DNA of 64,000 bases from CAVRUZ01 sp963724495 (GTDB taxonomy: Bacteria > Actinomycetota > Actinomycetes > Propionibacteriales > DAIQRJ01): assembly GCA_963724495.1 (NCBI GenBank), contig CAVRUZ010000006.1, positions 434,001 through 498,000 of the forward strand. The letters are read 5' to 3'. Shown here one piece after another: positions 43,894-53,993 of the stretch. Within the stretch, counting starts at the first letter, position 1, and every line of letters starts with the position of its first letter. The position numbers and the translations under genes were made by a program. The notes beneath the pieces were generated by a model. That model worked only from the letters and a program-made list of their open reading frames with translations, had not been told where the DNA came from and ran no database searches.

Positions 43894-45647
43894 CGGGCAC
43901 CCAAGGAGTCGGGGAGCGCGATCCGGCCGGGCCGGAAGTCGGTGTGCAGCTCTCCCCCGGGATCCAGCGTGGAGTCGATGTGGCCGGCCCAGTGGGCGTC
44001 GTCGGGCTCGGTGTAATCGCTTCGACGATGCGAGCCGCGAGACTCCAGCCGCATCTCGGCCGCGCGCACGAGGGCGTTCGCCACCGTGAACAGGTTGCTC
44101 GCCTCCCACGAGTCGGTGTCGGCACTCGGCGGATCGGTGATGCTGTGCTGCTGCAGCCGCAACAGTTCGGCTGCCGTCGCCGTCAGGCTGGCCGCCGACC
44201 GCAGGACGCCGGCGCCGCTCGACATCGTCAGCCGCAGCGGGAGCACCAGCTCCGGATCGAGGAGCCAGCCGGGCGCCTCGTCGGGATGCGCGGCCGGACG
44301 GAACTCGGCGCGGCCGATCGGGGGCCACCCGTCCGCGCGGACCGGGTCGACCCCCGCCAGCACGGCCGCGATCCGCCGCCCGAACACGAGTCCCTCGAGG
44401 AGCGAGTTCGACGCGAGCCGGTTGGCACCGTGGACCCCCGTGCACGCAACCTCGCCGCACGCGTACAGGCCGGGGATCGAGGTGCGGCCGTCGAGGTCGG
44501 TGGCAACGCCGCCGGAGGCGTAGTGGCACGCCGGCGCGACCGGGATCAGATCGGTGACCGGGTCGATGCCGTTCTCGCGGCATGCGGCCAGGATCGTGGG
44601 AAAGCGTTCCTCCCACCGGGTCTCGCCGAAGTGCCGCGCGTCGAGCAGTACATGGTCGGAGCCGGTGGCGTGCATCCGCGCGACGATCGCCGATGCGACG
44701 ACGTCACGCGGGGCCAGGTCAGCCATCGGGTGCACGCCCTCCATCACCCGTGCACCGTTCACGTCGACGAGGAAGGCGCCCTCACCGCGGACGGCCTCGC
44801 TGACAAGGGGCTGCTGGCCGCGCGAGGCCGGGCCGAGCCACAAGACGGTCGGGTGGAACTGCACGAACTCCAGGTCGCGCAGCACCGCTCCGGCCCGCAG
44901 CGCCGCTGCCATGCCGTCGGCCGTCGACTCGGGCGGGTTGGTCGTCGACGCGTACACCTGGCCGAGGCCGCCGCAGGCCAGCACCACTGCACGGCACGAG
45001 ATGGCACCGACACCGTCGCGCTGGCCCTCGCCCATCACGTGCAGTGTCAGGCCACTGATACCGGACTCGTCGGTCAGGAGGTCGATCATCAGCGCGTGCT
45101 CGATGACCGCGACATTCGGAGCGGCGCGCAGCGCGGCGACCAGTGCACGCGAGACCTCGACACCGGTCGCGTCACCTCCCGCGTGGACGATCCGGTCGCG
45201 GTGGTGGCCGCCTTCGCGGGTGAGCGAGAGCCCACCGTCGGCGTTGCGGTCGAGTTGGGCACCTCGGCCCATCAGTTCGCGCACGGCGGCGGGTCCGTCG
45301 GTGACGAGCAACCGGACGGCTTCGGGGTCGCACAGGCCCGCGCCGGCCACCAGCGTGTCGGCCAGGTGGTCCTCTGCCGAGTCGCCCGGGTCCATCGCGG
45401 CGGCGATCCCACCCTGGGCCCAGCGCGTCGAACCGGAGAACAGCCGGGCTTTGGTCACCAGCCGCACGGTCTTTCCCCGACGGGCGAGGTCGAGGGCCAC
45501 CGTCAACCCGGCGATGCCGGAGCCGACCACGACGACGTCGGCCTCGGCCCGCCAGCCCGGCGGCGGCGCCGGCAGCCGCACCGGCAGGACCGGTCCTTCG
45601 GTCAGCCGGACCGGTCCGCTGGCGGGCTCAGTTGCCGATGGCGTCAC
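43890..45647 (-). CDS. nadB: L-aspartate oxidase
   Basis: 585 residues. FAD enzyme that oxidises aspartate to iminoaspartate for quinolinate. N-terminal FAD motif VVVVGSGIAGLTVALDLA preceded by a 35-residue extension, substrate loop STRWAQGGIAAAMDPGDSAE, TREGGHHRDRIVHAGGDATG, LVSEAVRGEGAFLVD, and VHGANRLASNSLLEGLVFGR near the FAD C-terminal site. The GTG at 45647 overlaps the panD stop. Quinolinate synthase (nadA), its usual partner, is not in this window. Confidence 0.95.
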   Translation of the reverse strand: MTPSATEPASGPVRLTEGPVLPVRLPAPPPGWRAEADVVVVGSGIAGLTVALDLARRGKTVRLVTKARLFSGSTRWAQGGIAAAMDPGDSAEDHLADTLVAGAGLCDPEAVRLLVTDGPAAVRELMGRGAQLDRNADGGLSLTREGGHHRDRIVHAGGDATGVEVSRALVAALRAAPNVAVIEHALMIDLLTDESGISGLTLHVMGEGQRDGVGAISCRAVVLACGGLGQVYASTTNPPESTADGMAAALRAGAVLRDLEFVQFHPTVLWLGPASRGQQPLVSEAVRGEGAFLVDVNGARVMEGVHPMADLAPRDVVASAIVARMHATGSDHVLLDARHFGETRWEERFPTILAACRENGIDPVTDLIPVAPACHYASGGVATDLDGRTSIPGLYACGEVACTGVHGANRLASNSLLEGLVFGRRIAAVLAGVDPVRADGWPPIGRAEFRPAAHPDEAPGWLLDPELVLPLRLTMSSGAGVLRSAASLTATAAELLRLQQHSITDPPSADTDSWEASNLFTVANALVRAAEMRLESRGSHRRSDYTEPDDAHWAGHIDSTLDPGGELHTDFRPGRIALPDSLGAR

Positions 45648-46063
45648 GATCGGGCCACCGACTCGCTGGTGAGGGGTCCGAACCCGGGCGGCACCGCGCT
45701 GGCGTCGTGGCCGTGGTCGACGACGTGATTGTGCCGGTCGACGAACACCACCTCGGGTTGGTAGCCGACCTGTTCGGCCTCGTCGAGGAGGCTGAACGCC
45801 ATCAGGATCACCACGTCGCCGACCGAGACCAGGTGGGCCGCGGCTCCGTTGATGCCGATCACGCCGCTGCCCGCGACGCCGGGGATGGCGTAGGTCTCCA
45901 GGCGGTTGCCGTTGGTGACGTCGACCACCATCACCCGCTCGCCCTCGGTCAGGCGGGCCGCGGCCATCAGTTCGGCGTCGATCGTGATCGACCCGACGTA
46001 GTGCAGGTCGGCCTCGGTCACGGTCGCGCGGTGGATCTTCGACGTCAGCAGGTGCCGGAGCAC
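45644..46063 (-). CDS. panD: Aspartate 1-decarboxylase
   Basis: 139 residues. Makes beta-alanine for pantothenate. The proenzyme cleaves itself in YVGSITID between Gly24 and Ser25 to form the pyruvoyl group. Other conserved segments are MLRHLLTSKIHRATVTEADL, VDVTNGNRLETYAI and GINGAAAHLVSVGDVVILM. The C-terminal 20 residues vary between species. It starts 4 bp after panC, so panC-panD-nadB-nadC read as one unit, linking two aspartate-using pathways. Confidence 0.96.
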   Translation of the reverse strand: MLRHLLTSKIHRATVTEADLHYVGSITIDAELMAAARLTEGERVMVVDVTNGNRLETYAIPGVAGSGVIGINGAAAHLVSVGDVVILMAFSLLDEAEQVGYQPEVVFVDRHNHVVDHGHDASAVPPGFGPLTSESVARS

Positions 46064-46067
46064 GCAA

Positions 46068-46940
46068 TTACCTCATCGTGGTCGGGGCCGCGGAGTGGGA
46101 CAGGTGCACGACCGCATTGTCGATCAGCCTGGTCGTCCCGATCCGGGCGGCAAGAAGGAGCCTGGCCGGCCCGCTTGCAGGCGGGGCCAGCAGGTCAACG
46201 CTACGCACCTCGACGTAGTCGGGTGCGACCGCTTCGTCGTCGAACTGCGCGCGTGCGGCCGCCACCACCGCGGCCGGACCGCTCGGCCCGGCGGCAGCGC
46301 CGGCATCCAGCGCCCGGCTGAGCACCAACGCAGTGTGCCGTTGCTCGGGGTCGAGATAGCGGTTGCGACTCGACAACGCCAGCCCGTCGGGCTCCCGCAC
46401 GGTGGCCACTCCGTCGATCCGCACGGCCAGGTCGAGGTCGACGACCATCCGCCGGATGAGCGTGAGCTGCTGGTAGTCCTTCTCGCCGAAGAGGGCGACG
46501 TCAGGCCGGGTGAGGTGGAGAAGCTTCAGCACCACGGTGAGCACGCCGGCGAAGTGCCCCGGCCGCACGGCACCCTCGAGGGCGTCGGCGAGCGGACCGG
46601 GGTCAACGCGCACCTGCGGCTCCCCGTCGGGATACATGACCTGTGCGGTCGGTGTGAACGCGACGTCGCAACCGGCGGCCTCCAACTGGCGCAGGTCGTC
46701 GGCCAGCGTGCGCGGGTACGCGGCCAGGTCCTCGCTCGGGCCGAACTGGAGCGGATTGACGAAGATCGTCGCCAGCACCTGTCCCTGTTCGCCGGCCGAG
46801 ACCCGAGCGGCCCGGACGAGCGCGAGGTGCCCTTCGTGCAGCGCGCCCATCGTCATCACCACGGCGCGGGCGCGCGGGCTGCCTGGTCCGGCCCCGACCA
46901 GAGCTTCCGCCAGTTCCGCGGCAGTCGTCGCACGCCGCAC
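46068..46940 (-). CDS. panC: Pantoate--beta-alanine ligase
   Basis: 290 residues from GTG 46940. Joins pantoate and beta-alanine with ATP. Motifs: MTMGALHEGHLALVRAAR (HxGH site), TIFVNPLQFGPSEDLAAYPR, FAGVLTVVLKLL, ALFGEKDYQQLTLIRRMV and LALSSRNRYLDPEQR (KMSKS-like). Upstream lies the DUF2520 gene, its normal actinobacterial neighbour, with a 2-nt gap. Confidence 0.95.
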   Translation of the reverse strand: MRRATTAAELAEALVGAGPGSPRARAVVMTMGALHEGHLALVRAARVSAGEQGQVLATIFVNPLQFGPSEDLAAYPRTLADDLRQLEAAGCDVAFTPTAQVMYPDGEPQVRVDPGPLADALEGAVRPGHFAGVLTVVLKLLHLTRPDVALFGEKDYQQLTLIRRMVVDLDLAVRIDGVATVREPDGLALSSRNRYLDPEQRHTALVLSRALDAGAAAGPSGPAAVVAAARAQFDDEAVAPDYVEVRSVDLLAPPASGPARLLLAARIGTTRLIDNAVVHLSHSAAPTTMR

Positions 46941-46942
46941 GG

Positions 46943-47807
46943 TTACCCGGCCTCCCCGGCTGTCGCCGAGACGATCGCCTCAGCCTGCTCGGTGCTGAGC
47001 ACTCCCGCGGCCAGGGCCTGCGCCGTCGTCGCCTGAGTGAGGGCGGCATACAGCCTGGCCGTGGGAGCGTCCTCGATGATCACCCGCAGATGTTCACTCA
47101 CGGCCGCGCTGTCGCCGCGGCTCACCGGGCCGGTGAAGCGTGGCTCGGCAGCCCACGCATCGGCGAGTGCGGCCTGCGCCAGCGGGCGGAGGAAGGCCGT
47201 CGGGTCGTCGATCCCGATGCCGCGCAGAAGCTCTGCGGCTGCGCGCTGGATGGTGGCCAGGTGGTTGGACGCGAGCGACAGCGCCGCGTGCAGCAGGGTG
47301 CGATCGGCCTCCGCCACCGGCACGGTCACGCCGCCGAGGCCGTCGATCAGGTCGCCGACAACCGCCAGCCCCTCGGCGTCACCGGTGACGGCCCAGCGGC
47401 TCCCGGCGATTCGATCGAGATCGCCCGGCTCACCCGTGAACGTCATCGCCGGAGCGGCTGCCACCGCCGACCAGTGCCCGCCCGCCACGAGCGGTGCGAG
47501 GACGCCGACGCCAAGCCTTCCGCTGACGTGCCAGGCGATGCGCGGTCGACGCCGTCGAGACCCGCGGCGGCTTCAACCTGGCGAGGTCCTCGACCACGCG
47601 GGGAATCTGCTCGTCGCCCACGGCCAGCAGCACCACATCGGAGGCGGCGACAAGGTCGGCGAGTACCAGCCGAGGAACCGGCGGCATGGCGGCCGCAGGC
47701 TGGGTCGACTCCCGGCCGCTCCAGCCGGTGACGCGCGTCCCGCCAGCGCCCAGGGCAGCAGCCAGCACGGCTCCGACCCGGCCTGGGCCGACGACACCGA
47801 CCGACAT
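46943..47807 (-). pseudogene. Rossmann-like / DUF2520 domain protein, frameshifted
   Basis: The N-terminal NADP-binding part reads from ATG 47807: MSVGVVGPGRVGAVLAAALG, VLADLVAASDVVLLAVGDEQ and VVEDLARLKPP. The frame then changes near 47540-47562 and family sequence resumes as IAWHVSGRLGVGVLAPLVAG, APAMTFTGEPGDLDRI and LASNHLATIQRAAAELL through the DUF2520 domain to the stop at 46943. Members resemble ketopantoate reductase and sit beside panC, so a role in pantothenate synthesis is often supposed. A single-base indel explains the break. Confidence 0.8.
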
Positions 47808-47850
47808 GGGGAAAACGTACGCAGCGCGGGGAGTAGGCGAGACTGGCCGG

Positions 47851-48585
47851 GTGGATCAACCCCTCCGCGCTGCCGGACCAGCCGACCTCGACGAGGCCGC
47901 CGCGCGCATCGCGCTGGCCCGCTGGCTGCGGCTGATCGACGAGGACGAGCACGACGGCCGGCTGGCCCACCTGCGCAACGTGCGGACGATGGGCGAGTTG
48001 CACGCCCTGCTCGACGGGATCCCGCCGATGGTCGAACTGCAGCAACGTCGTGCCACCTACGTGCCGGAGCCCGTGCAACAACCAGGGATCCTGCCGGCGT
48101 CGTCGTCTCTGGTCCCGTACTCGGCTGCGCCGGCCAGGGCCAGACGTCTCCCGCGCACCTCACCGCAACGGCAGGACGTGCCGCCGCCGGACGTGGGCAT
48201 CGGTCCGTACGGGCGACAGTTCGAACGCGCCGACCCGCGGGTGATCAGCCATCGGATGATGCCGCGACCGATCCTCACGCCGTGGGGCATGCGGTCACAG
48301 ATGGTCGTGCGCAAGGAGACCAACGTCTACGCGATCGTGAGCCTCGTGCTCTCGATCTCGGGGCTGTCCCTGTGCCCGCCGACGGCGCTTCTCGGCGTGG
48401 CCGCCGGGCACTGGAGCCTGGCCCAGATCAAGGTGAGCGACCGCGCCCTCCAGCAGGGAACGGTGGTCGCGATCGGCGAGCCACCGCAGTCGGGGCGCGG
48501 GCTGGCGATCGCGGGGGTGATCGTGGGCTACGTCGTGATCGCCTTCTACATCGTGATCGTGGTCGTCGCCCTCGCGCAGGACTGA
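47851..48585 (+). CDS. Membrane protein with DUF1707-like N-terminus and DUF4190-like C-terminus
   Basis: 244 residues from GTG 47851. Residues about 9-60 (AARIALARWLRLIDEDEHDG, MGELHALLDGIP) resemble the DUF1707/SHOCT-type helical motif. A Pro/Arg-rich linker follows, then two membrane helices near residues 158-190 and 215-240 (YAIVSLVLSISGLSLCPPTA, VIVGYVVIAFYIVIVVVALA), the DUF4190 pattern. Function unknown. It is divergent from the broken DUF2520 gene across 43 bp. Confidence 0.65.
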   Translation: MDQPLRAAGPADLDEAAARIALARWLRLIDEDEHDGRLAHLRNVRTMGELHALLDGIPPMVELQQRRATYVPEPVQQPGILPASSSLVPYSAAPARARRLPRTSPQRQDVPPPDVGIGPYGRQFERADPRVISHRMMPRPILTPWGMRSQMVVRKETNVYAIVSLVLSISGLSLCPPTALLGVAAGHWSLAQIKVSDRALQQGTVVAIGEPPQSGRGLAIAGVIVGYVVIAFYIVIVVVALAQD

Positions 48586-48654
48586 GCGGCCAGTGCCGGA
48601 CCAGACCGGCCACCGCCGATCAACCTGCGCCGACGCCTTGCAACACTGCTCCCC

Positions 48655-50716
48655 GTGACGACCTCTCTTACCTCGGCCCAGCCCGCGAGCACCTCCACTC
48701 GCCAACTCCGGTGGGGAATCCTCGGTCCCGGCAACATCGCACGTGCGTTCAGCATCGGCCTGGCGAACTCCCTCACCGGATCGCTGGTCGCCGTCGGCTC
48801 GCGCGACCTGGGCAAGGCGGAGCGCTTTCTCAGCGACAACCGCGGAGCAGCCAAGGGCGGCACGCCGACGGCGCACGGGAGCTACGAGGAACTGCTTGCC
48901 GACACCGAGGTCGACGCGGTGTACATCTCCACGCCCCATCCCCATCACCCGCGGTGGGCGATCGCGGCCGCACGGGCCGGAAAGCACCTCCTGGTGGAGA
49001 AGCCGATCGCGGTGAACCGAGCGGCCGCGATGGCGGTGCTCGACGCGGCTCGCGCAGCGGACGTGTTCGCGATGGAGGCGTACATGTACCGCTGCCACCC
49101 GCAGACGGCCAAGCTCTTCGAGCTCATCGCCGACGGCGCGATCGGCCGGGTCGTCGGCGTGCAGGCGAGCTTCGCCTTCGCCTCGCCGGTGAACCCCGAC
49201 TCCCGTGCCTACGCCAGATCCCTTGCCGGCGGCGGGATTCTCGATGTCGGCGGCTACCCGGTGTCCATGGCGCGGCTCATCGCCGGTGCGAGCATGGCTG
49301 CCGACGGCGGTGCCCGACCGTTCGCCGAGCCGACCAACGTCGCGTCGGCCGGGTTCCTCGGTGAGACCGGCGTCGACGACTGGGCCGTCTGCTCACTGAC
49401 GTTCGAGGGCGGTCTGACTGCGCACGTCAGCACCGGGGTCGGGCTCGGCGACGTCAACACCGTGAAGGTGTACGGCGGGTGGCGGGTACCTGGAGGTGCC
49501 GAACCCGTGGCTGCCGTCGCGTGACGGCCGGCCCGCCGGCCTCGTCCTGCACCGCCCGCACGCCGAGCCCGAGCAGGTCAAGGTGGGCGAGCCGGAGCTG
49601 TATGCCAGCGAGGCCGACCATGTCGCGGCCCACCTCGACGAGCGGCAGGGTCCGGCGATGAGCTGGGCGGACACGCTCGGCAACCTCGCGGTGATGGACA
49701 CCTGGCGGCAGCAGATCGGACTCGAGTACGACGACGAGAAGGACGACGGGGACTTCCCGCCGGTGTCCGGCAACCCGATCACCGTGACCGACGTTCCGCC
49801 GATGCCGTACACCCAGCTCAGCGGCATCGACACGACCGCCAGCAAGATCGTGCTGGGTGTCGACAACCAGATCACGCTTCCGCACGCCAGCGTCATGTTC
49901 GACGACTTCGTCGCGCGTGGCGGGCGCACCTTCGACACGGCTTTCATCTACGGGCGCGGGCGCTGCGAGGTGATGCTCGGGCAGTGGCTTGCGAACCGGG
50001 GCATCCGCGACGACCTCGTGATCATCGGCAAGGGCGCGCACACCCCGCACTGCACGCCGGAGGCCATCGGCAGCCAGCTGACGATCAGCCTCGAGCGCCT
50101 ACAGACCGATCACATCGACCAGTACTTCATGCACCGCGACGACGAGAACGTGCCGGTGGGCGAGTTCGTCGACGCGATGGACGCCGAGGTGGAGGCCGGC
50201 AGGATCCGCGCCTTCGGTGGCAGCAACTGGTCGATCGCGCGCTTCGAGGAGGCCAACGCCTACGCGGCGGCCAACGGCCGGCGCGCGATGACGGCACTCA
50301 GCAACCACCTGAGCCTGGCCGAGGCCCTCGACGTCCCGTGGGTCGGCTGCCGGGCGGTGTCGGACCGCGAGTCGAAAGCATGGCTGGCAAGGACCGGCAC
50401 GGCCCTGTTCCCCTGGTCGTCGCAGGCGCGCGGCTTCTTCACCGGGCGGGCGCATCCCGACGATCGCAGCGACGCGGAGCTGGTCCGCTGTTACTACTCC
50501 GACGACAACTTCCGCCGCCTGGCCCGAGCCGAGGAGCTCGGCCGCGAGTTCGGCGTTCCGGCCACGGCGGTTGCGCTGGCCTGGCTTCTGCACCAGCCGT
50601 TCCCGGTCTTCCCTCTGATCGGCCCACGTCAGGTGAGCGAGACGGTGAGTTCCTTGCAGGGCTTGACGATCTCGCTCAGCGAGGAGCAGGTCCGCTATCT
50701 CGACCTGCTCGACTGA
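48655..50716 (+). pseudogene. Gfo/Idh/MocA oxidoreductase fused to an aldo/keto reductase, one frameshift
   Basis: From GTG 48655: WGILGPGNIARAFSIGLANS, AVYISTPHPHHPRWAIAAAR, LVEKPIAVNRAAAMAVLDAA and GGGILDVGGYPVSMARLIAG form a Gfo/Idh protein. Near 49474-49484, in a GGCGGGTGGCGGG run, the frame shifts and continues with YLEVPNPWLPSRDGRPAGLV and EADHVAAHL, still Gfo/Idh. Without a stop it runs into a full aldo/keto reductase with FDTAFIYGRG (Asp, Tyr), LVIIGKGAHTP (Lys) and DQYFMHRDDENVPVGE (His), ending at 50716. So the two-domain fusion (about 687 residues) looks genuine and the frameshift is internal. Such an enzyme could carry out two redox steps on one sugar. It precedes a sugar ABC importer. 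Confidence 0.82.
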
Positions 50717-50748
50717 CCACCTTCTGACCCCTCGGCTGGCGTTGGCTG

Positions 50749-50804
50749 CTGACCCGAAGTGGTCAGGAGCAGTGATTGAACCGCGAGCCCGCCCTCCGTA
50801 GCGT
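50749..50804 (+). promoter_or_regulatory. Promoter and possible operator of the sugar ABC operon
   Basis: TTGAAC (50776-50781) and TAGCGT (50799-50804) are spaced by 17 bp, a good sigma-A-type promoter with a start near 50811. Ten bases upstream, CTGACC (50749-50754) and GGTCAG (50761-50766) form an inverted repeat with a 6-nt spacer, positioned as an activator or LacI/GntR-type site. Confidence 0.55.
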
Positions 50805-50853
50805 CCCTCTCGGTGGCCAGCCGGGCCATTCCGGGTGAAGGGGGCTGCTCGAC

Positions 50854-52198
50854 GTGGCCACGGGCGCAACTGGACACAGCAACGCATCTGAACTCAGCCA
50901 GACATCTGAACTACGCGAGCGGCTGCTGCTGCCTCGCCGCCGCTTCCTCGCCGCTGCCGCCCTCGCCGGGCTCTCAGTGGGTGGCCTGTCGTCCTGCGCC
51001 ACCGAAACCAACGATCCCAACGCGTTGTCGCTGTGGCTGTGGAAGAACTCGGCCGACCCCGACCTGCTGGCCAAGGCAGCGGGCGGCATCGAGGGCGCCG
51101 ACGGCGTGACGCTGGCATCGAACACCATCGGCGGCGACTTCAAGAGCAAGTTGCTCACCACGCTGGCCGGGCGATCGCACGTGCCCGACCTCACCTTCAT
51201 CAACTCCGACATCGCCTCCTACTTCCCCAACGCCGACCAGTTCGTCGACCTGTACCCCCTTGGCGCCAAGGACCATCAGGCTGACTTCCTGGAGTTCAAG
51301 TGGAACTTCGGCGTAACCCCCGAGGGCCGGATGATCGGATACCCGATGGACACCGGTCCGACGGCGCTGTTCTTCCGCAACGACGTGCTGGAAAAGGCCG
51401 GCCTGCCCAGTGAGCCCGACGAGGTGCACGACGTCACCTCGACGTGGGACGACTTCCTCGCCTTCGGGGCGGAGCTCGCGAAGGCCGACAGACGGTGCCG
51501 CGATCACACCCACGATCCAGGCTCTGTACGGGCAGGTGATGTCGCAGTCGGCCAAGCAGTACTTCGAGGTGTCCGGTGCACCGATCTACGACCAGGAACA
51601 CGTTCAGCAGGCCTTCGAGTACGCGGTCAGGGCGCACGAACTAGGGGTTTCGGCCAACGCACAGACCACGACCGACCAGACCGCGCTGCTCGGCAACGGC
51701 CAGCAGGCCTGCCAGACCCACGCGGTGTGGTGGGTGGTCGCCGGCCCGGAGCAGCTCGCCCCCAAGACCAAGGGGAACTGGCGGGTATGCCCCGCGCCCG
51801 GAAGCCCGGGCAACAACGGCGGGTCGTTCGTCGCCATCACCAAGTACTGCAAGAACCCGGAGGCGGCGTACAAGTTCATCACCTGGTTGGAGAACGAGGA
51901 GAACGAGATCACCAGCCTGGCCAAGATGTTCCTGTTCCCGAGCCGCCTGGACGCGATCGAGAGCGACGCGATCCATAAGCCGTACGAGTTCTTCGGCGGC
52001 CAGAAGATCCTCGAGGTCTTCGCCGAGTCGGCCAAGGGTGTGCCCACGATGTATCTGAGTCCCTATGACGCTCTGGTGTCCGGCCCGATCGTCGACGAGC
52101 TCACCAACATCGAAGCGGCAGGGAAGAATCCGGCAGAAGCGTGGAGTGATGCCATGAAGCAGGTCAAGCGCGAACTCGATCGGGCAGGTGCGCTCTAG
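50854..52198 (+). pseudogene. Sugar ABC transporter substrate-binding lipoprotein, frameshifted
   Basis: From GTG 50854 (GAAGGGGG ribosome-binding site): a Tat motif PRRRFLAAAALAG and lipobox LSSC (Cys48), then LSLWLWKNSADPDLLAKAAG, LTTLAGRSHVPDLTFINSDI, GYPMDTGPTALFFRNDVLEK and STWDDFLAFGAELAKAD. Near 51487-51496 the frame shifts by one base and the protein resumes with AAITPTIQALYGQVMSQSAK, KTKGNWRVCPAPGSPGNNGG and YKFITWLENEENEITSLAKM. Joined, it is about 448 residues, a normal SBP family 1 protein. Both partner permeases are intact, so a sequence error is as likely as decay. Confidence 0.85.
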
Positions 52199-53116
52199 AT
52201 GGCCACGCAACTGACGGTCCGGGGCGCCTGGCGGCAGTACCTCGCGATCAGCCCGTTCTACATCCTGTTCGCGGTCTTCGGCCTGATCCCCATCATCTTC
52301 TCGATCTGGCTGTCGTTCCATCAGTGGAACGGAATCGGCGAGATGAAGTGGGTGGGACTGGCTCAGTACAGATACCTGCTTACCGATACCCAGTTCTGGG
52401 ACAGCATCGCCACCACGATGATCATCTGGGTCTTCAACACGATCCCGATGCTCGTGCTGGCGCTGATCCTCGCGTTCGCCCTGCACTCGACGGTGCGGTT
52501 CAAGGGCTTCTACCGGGTTGCGTACTTCGTTCCGAACATCACCTCGATGGTCGCCATGGCGATCGTGTTCGGTTCGCTGTTCGCCACGCAGTCCGGCCTC
52601 CTCAACGCTTGGTTGCAGTGGCTCGGTTCGCAGGAGGGGATCGGCTGGCTCACCGACCCCATCTGGATCAAGATCTCCGTTGCCACGATGGTGACCTGGC
52701 GGTGGGTCGGCTACAACGCGATCATCTATCTGGCCGGCCTGCAGGCAATTCCGAGCGACGTCTATGAGGCCGCGAAGGTCGACGGCGCGAACAGTGTGGA
52801 GACCTTCCTGCACGTGACGATTCCCATGCTGCGGCCGGTGATCCTGTTCACCGTGATCACCTCGACGATCGGCGGCCTGCAGATCTTCACCGAGCCGCAG
52901 GTGCTCCTGGGCAACAGCGGCGGCCCCGAGAACGCCGGCGAGACGATCGTGCTCTACCTGTACAGCCAGGCGTTCGTGAAGAACCAGTTCGGCTACGGCT
53001 CCGCGGTCGCCTGGGCGCTGTTCGTTCTCATCGTGCTCTTCTCCATCATCAACTGGCGCCTGCTCGCGGGTAATGACAACCCGACGGGTCGCCTGGGAAG
53101 GCGGCGTCGTGGCTGA
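52199..53116 (+). CDS. Sugar ABC transporter permease (MalF/UgpA type)
   Basis: 305 residues, six predicted membrane helices, starting right after the binding-protein stop (TAG-ATG). The first helix is YLAISPFYILFAVFGLIPII. The permease EAA loop is around AIPSDVYEAAKVDGANSVET, followed by FLHVTIPMLRPVILF. This is the carbohydrate uptake 1 (CUT1) family. Its stop overlaps the start of the second permease by 8 nt. Confidence 0.93.
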   Translation: MATQLTVRGAWRQYLAISPFYILFAVFGLIPIIFSIWLSFHQWNGIGEMKWVGLAQYRYLLTDTQFWDSIATTMIIWVFNTIPMLVLALILAFALHSTVRFKGFYRVAYFVPNITSMVAMAIVFGSLFATQSGLLNAWLQWLGSQEGIGWLTDPIWIKISVATMVTWRWVGYNAIIYLAGLQAIPSDVYEAAKVDGANSVETFLHVTIPMLRPVILFTVITSTIGGLQIFTEPQVLLGNSGGPENAGETIVLYLYSQAFVKNQFGYGSAVAWALFVLIVLFSIINWRLLAGNDNPTGRLGRRRRG

Positions 53117-53993
53117 CACGCAGGTCGTTCAGGCTCCGAACCTCGCGACCGATCCTCACCCTCGGCCGCGAGGTGAGGTGCCGCGGAAGATCCTCGGTCA
53201 CGCCGTGCTGGTGATCGGCGTCCTCATCTCGATCTTCCCGTTCTACTGGATGATCGTCATGGCAAGTAACCGGACCGAGGACATCCTCACCTACCCGCCG
53301 AAGCTCGTGCCTGGCGACTACCTGATGGAGAACATCCAGACGGTGCTCGACGGTGTCCCGTTCTGGAAGTCGGCCTGGCTCTCGTTGATCACGGCCGTGC
53401 TGCTCACGCTTCTCGTGCTGTTCTTCGACTCACTGGCCGCGTTCACCTTCGCCAAGTACCAGTTCCCGTTCAAGCGGATCCTGTTCGTGATCATCCTGGC
53501 CACGTTCATGGTTCCGGCTCAGCTGAGTCTCGTTCCGCAGTTCGTGATCATGGCGCAATTCGGCTGGGTGGGGTCGATCAAGGCGTTGATCATCCCTGGT
53601 GCGGCGAATGCGTTCGGGATCTTCTGGATGCGGCAATACGCGCAGGGCGCGATAGCCGACGAGTTGATCGACGCTGCCACCGTCGACGGTGCGGGCTTCT
53701 TCCGGACGTACCTCACGGTGGGGCTGCCGGTCCTGCGGCCTGGCCTTGCGTTCCTCGGGATCTTCACCTTCATCGCCTCGTGGAACGACTACCTGTGGCC
53801 CTTGATCGTGCTCGACAATCCGAACCACATCACGCTGCAGGTGGCGCTGCAGCAACTCAACGGCCTCTACACGTCCGACTATGCGGCGATCATGGCCGGC
53901 GCCGCGATGGCGACCCTGCCATTACTGATCCTGTTCATCGTGGGTGCCCGCCAGTTCATCGCCGACCTGGCCGCCGGAGCGATGAAGTTCTGA
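53109..53993 (+). CDS. Sugar ABC transporter permease (MalG/UgpE type)
   Basis: 294 residues from GTG 53109. Helix 1 is ILGHAVLVIGVLISIFPFYW; MIVMASNRTEDI is the usual MalG start of the periplasmic loop. The EAA loop is ADELIDAATVDGAGFFRTYL. The last helix pair lies at the C-terminus (MAGAAMATLPLLILFIVGAR). No ATPase gene follows, so the importer probably uses a shared MsiK-type ATPase encoded elsewhere, as is common in actinomycetes. Confidence 0.93.
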   Translation: MADTQVVQAPNLATDPHPRPRGEVPRKILGHAVLVIGVLISIFPFYWMIVMASNRTEDILTYPPKLVPGDYLMENIQTVLDGVPFWKSAWLSLITAVLLTLLVLFFDSLAAFTFAKYQFPFKRILFVIILATFMVPAQLSLVPQFVIMAQFGWVGSIKALIIPGAANAFGIFWMRQYAQGAIADELIDAATVDGAGFFRTYLTVGLPVLRPGLAFLGIFTFIASWNDYLWPLIVLDNPNHITLQVALQQLNGLYTSDYAAIMAGAAMATLPLLILFIVGARQFIADLAAGAMKF

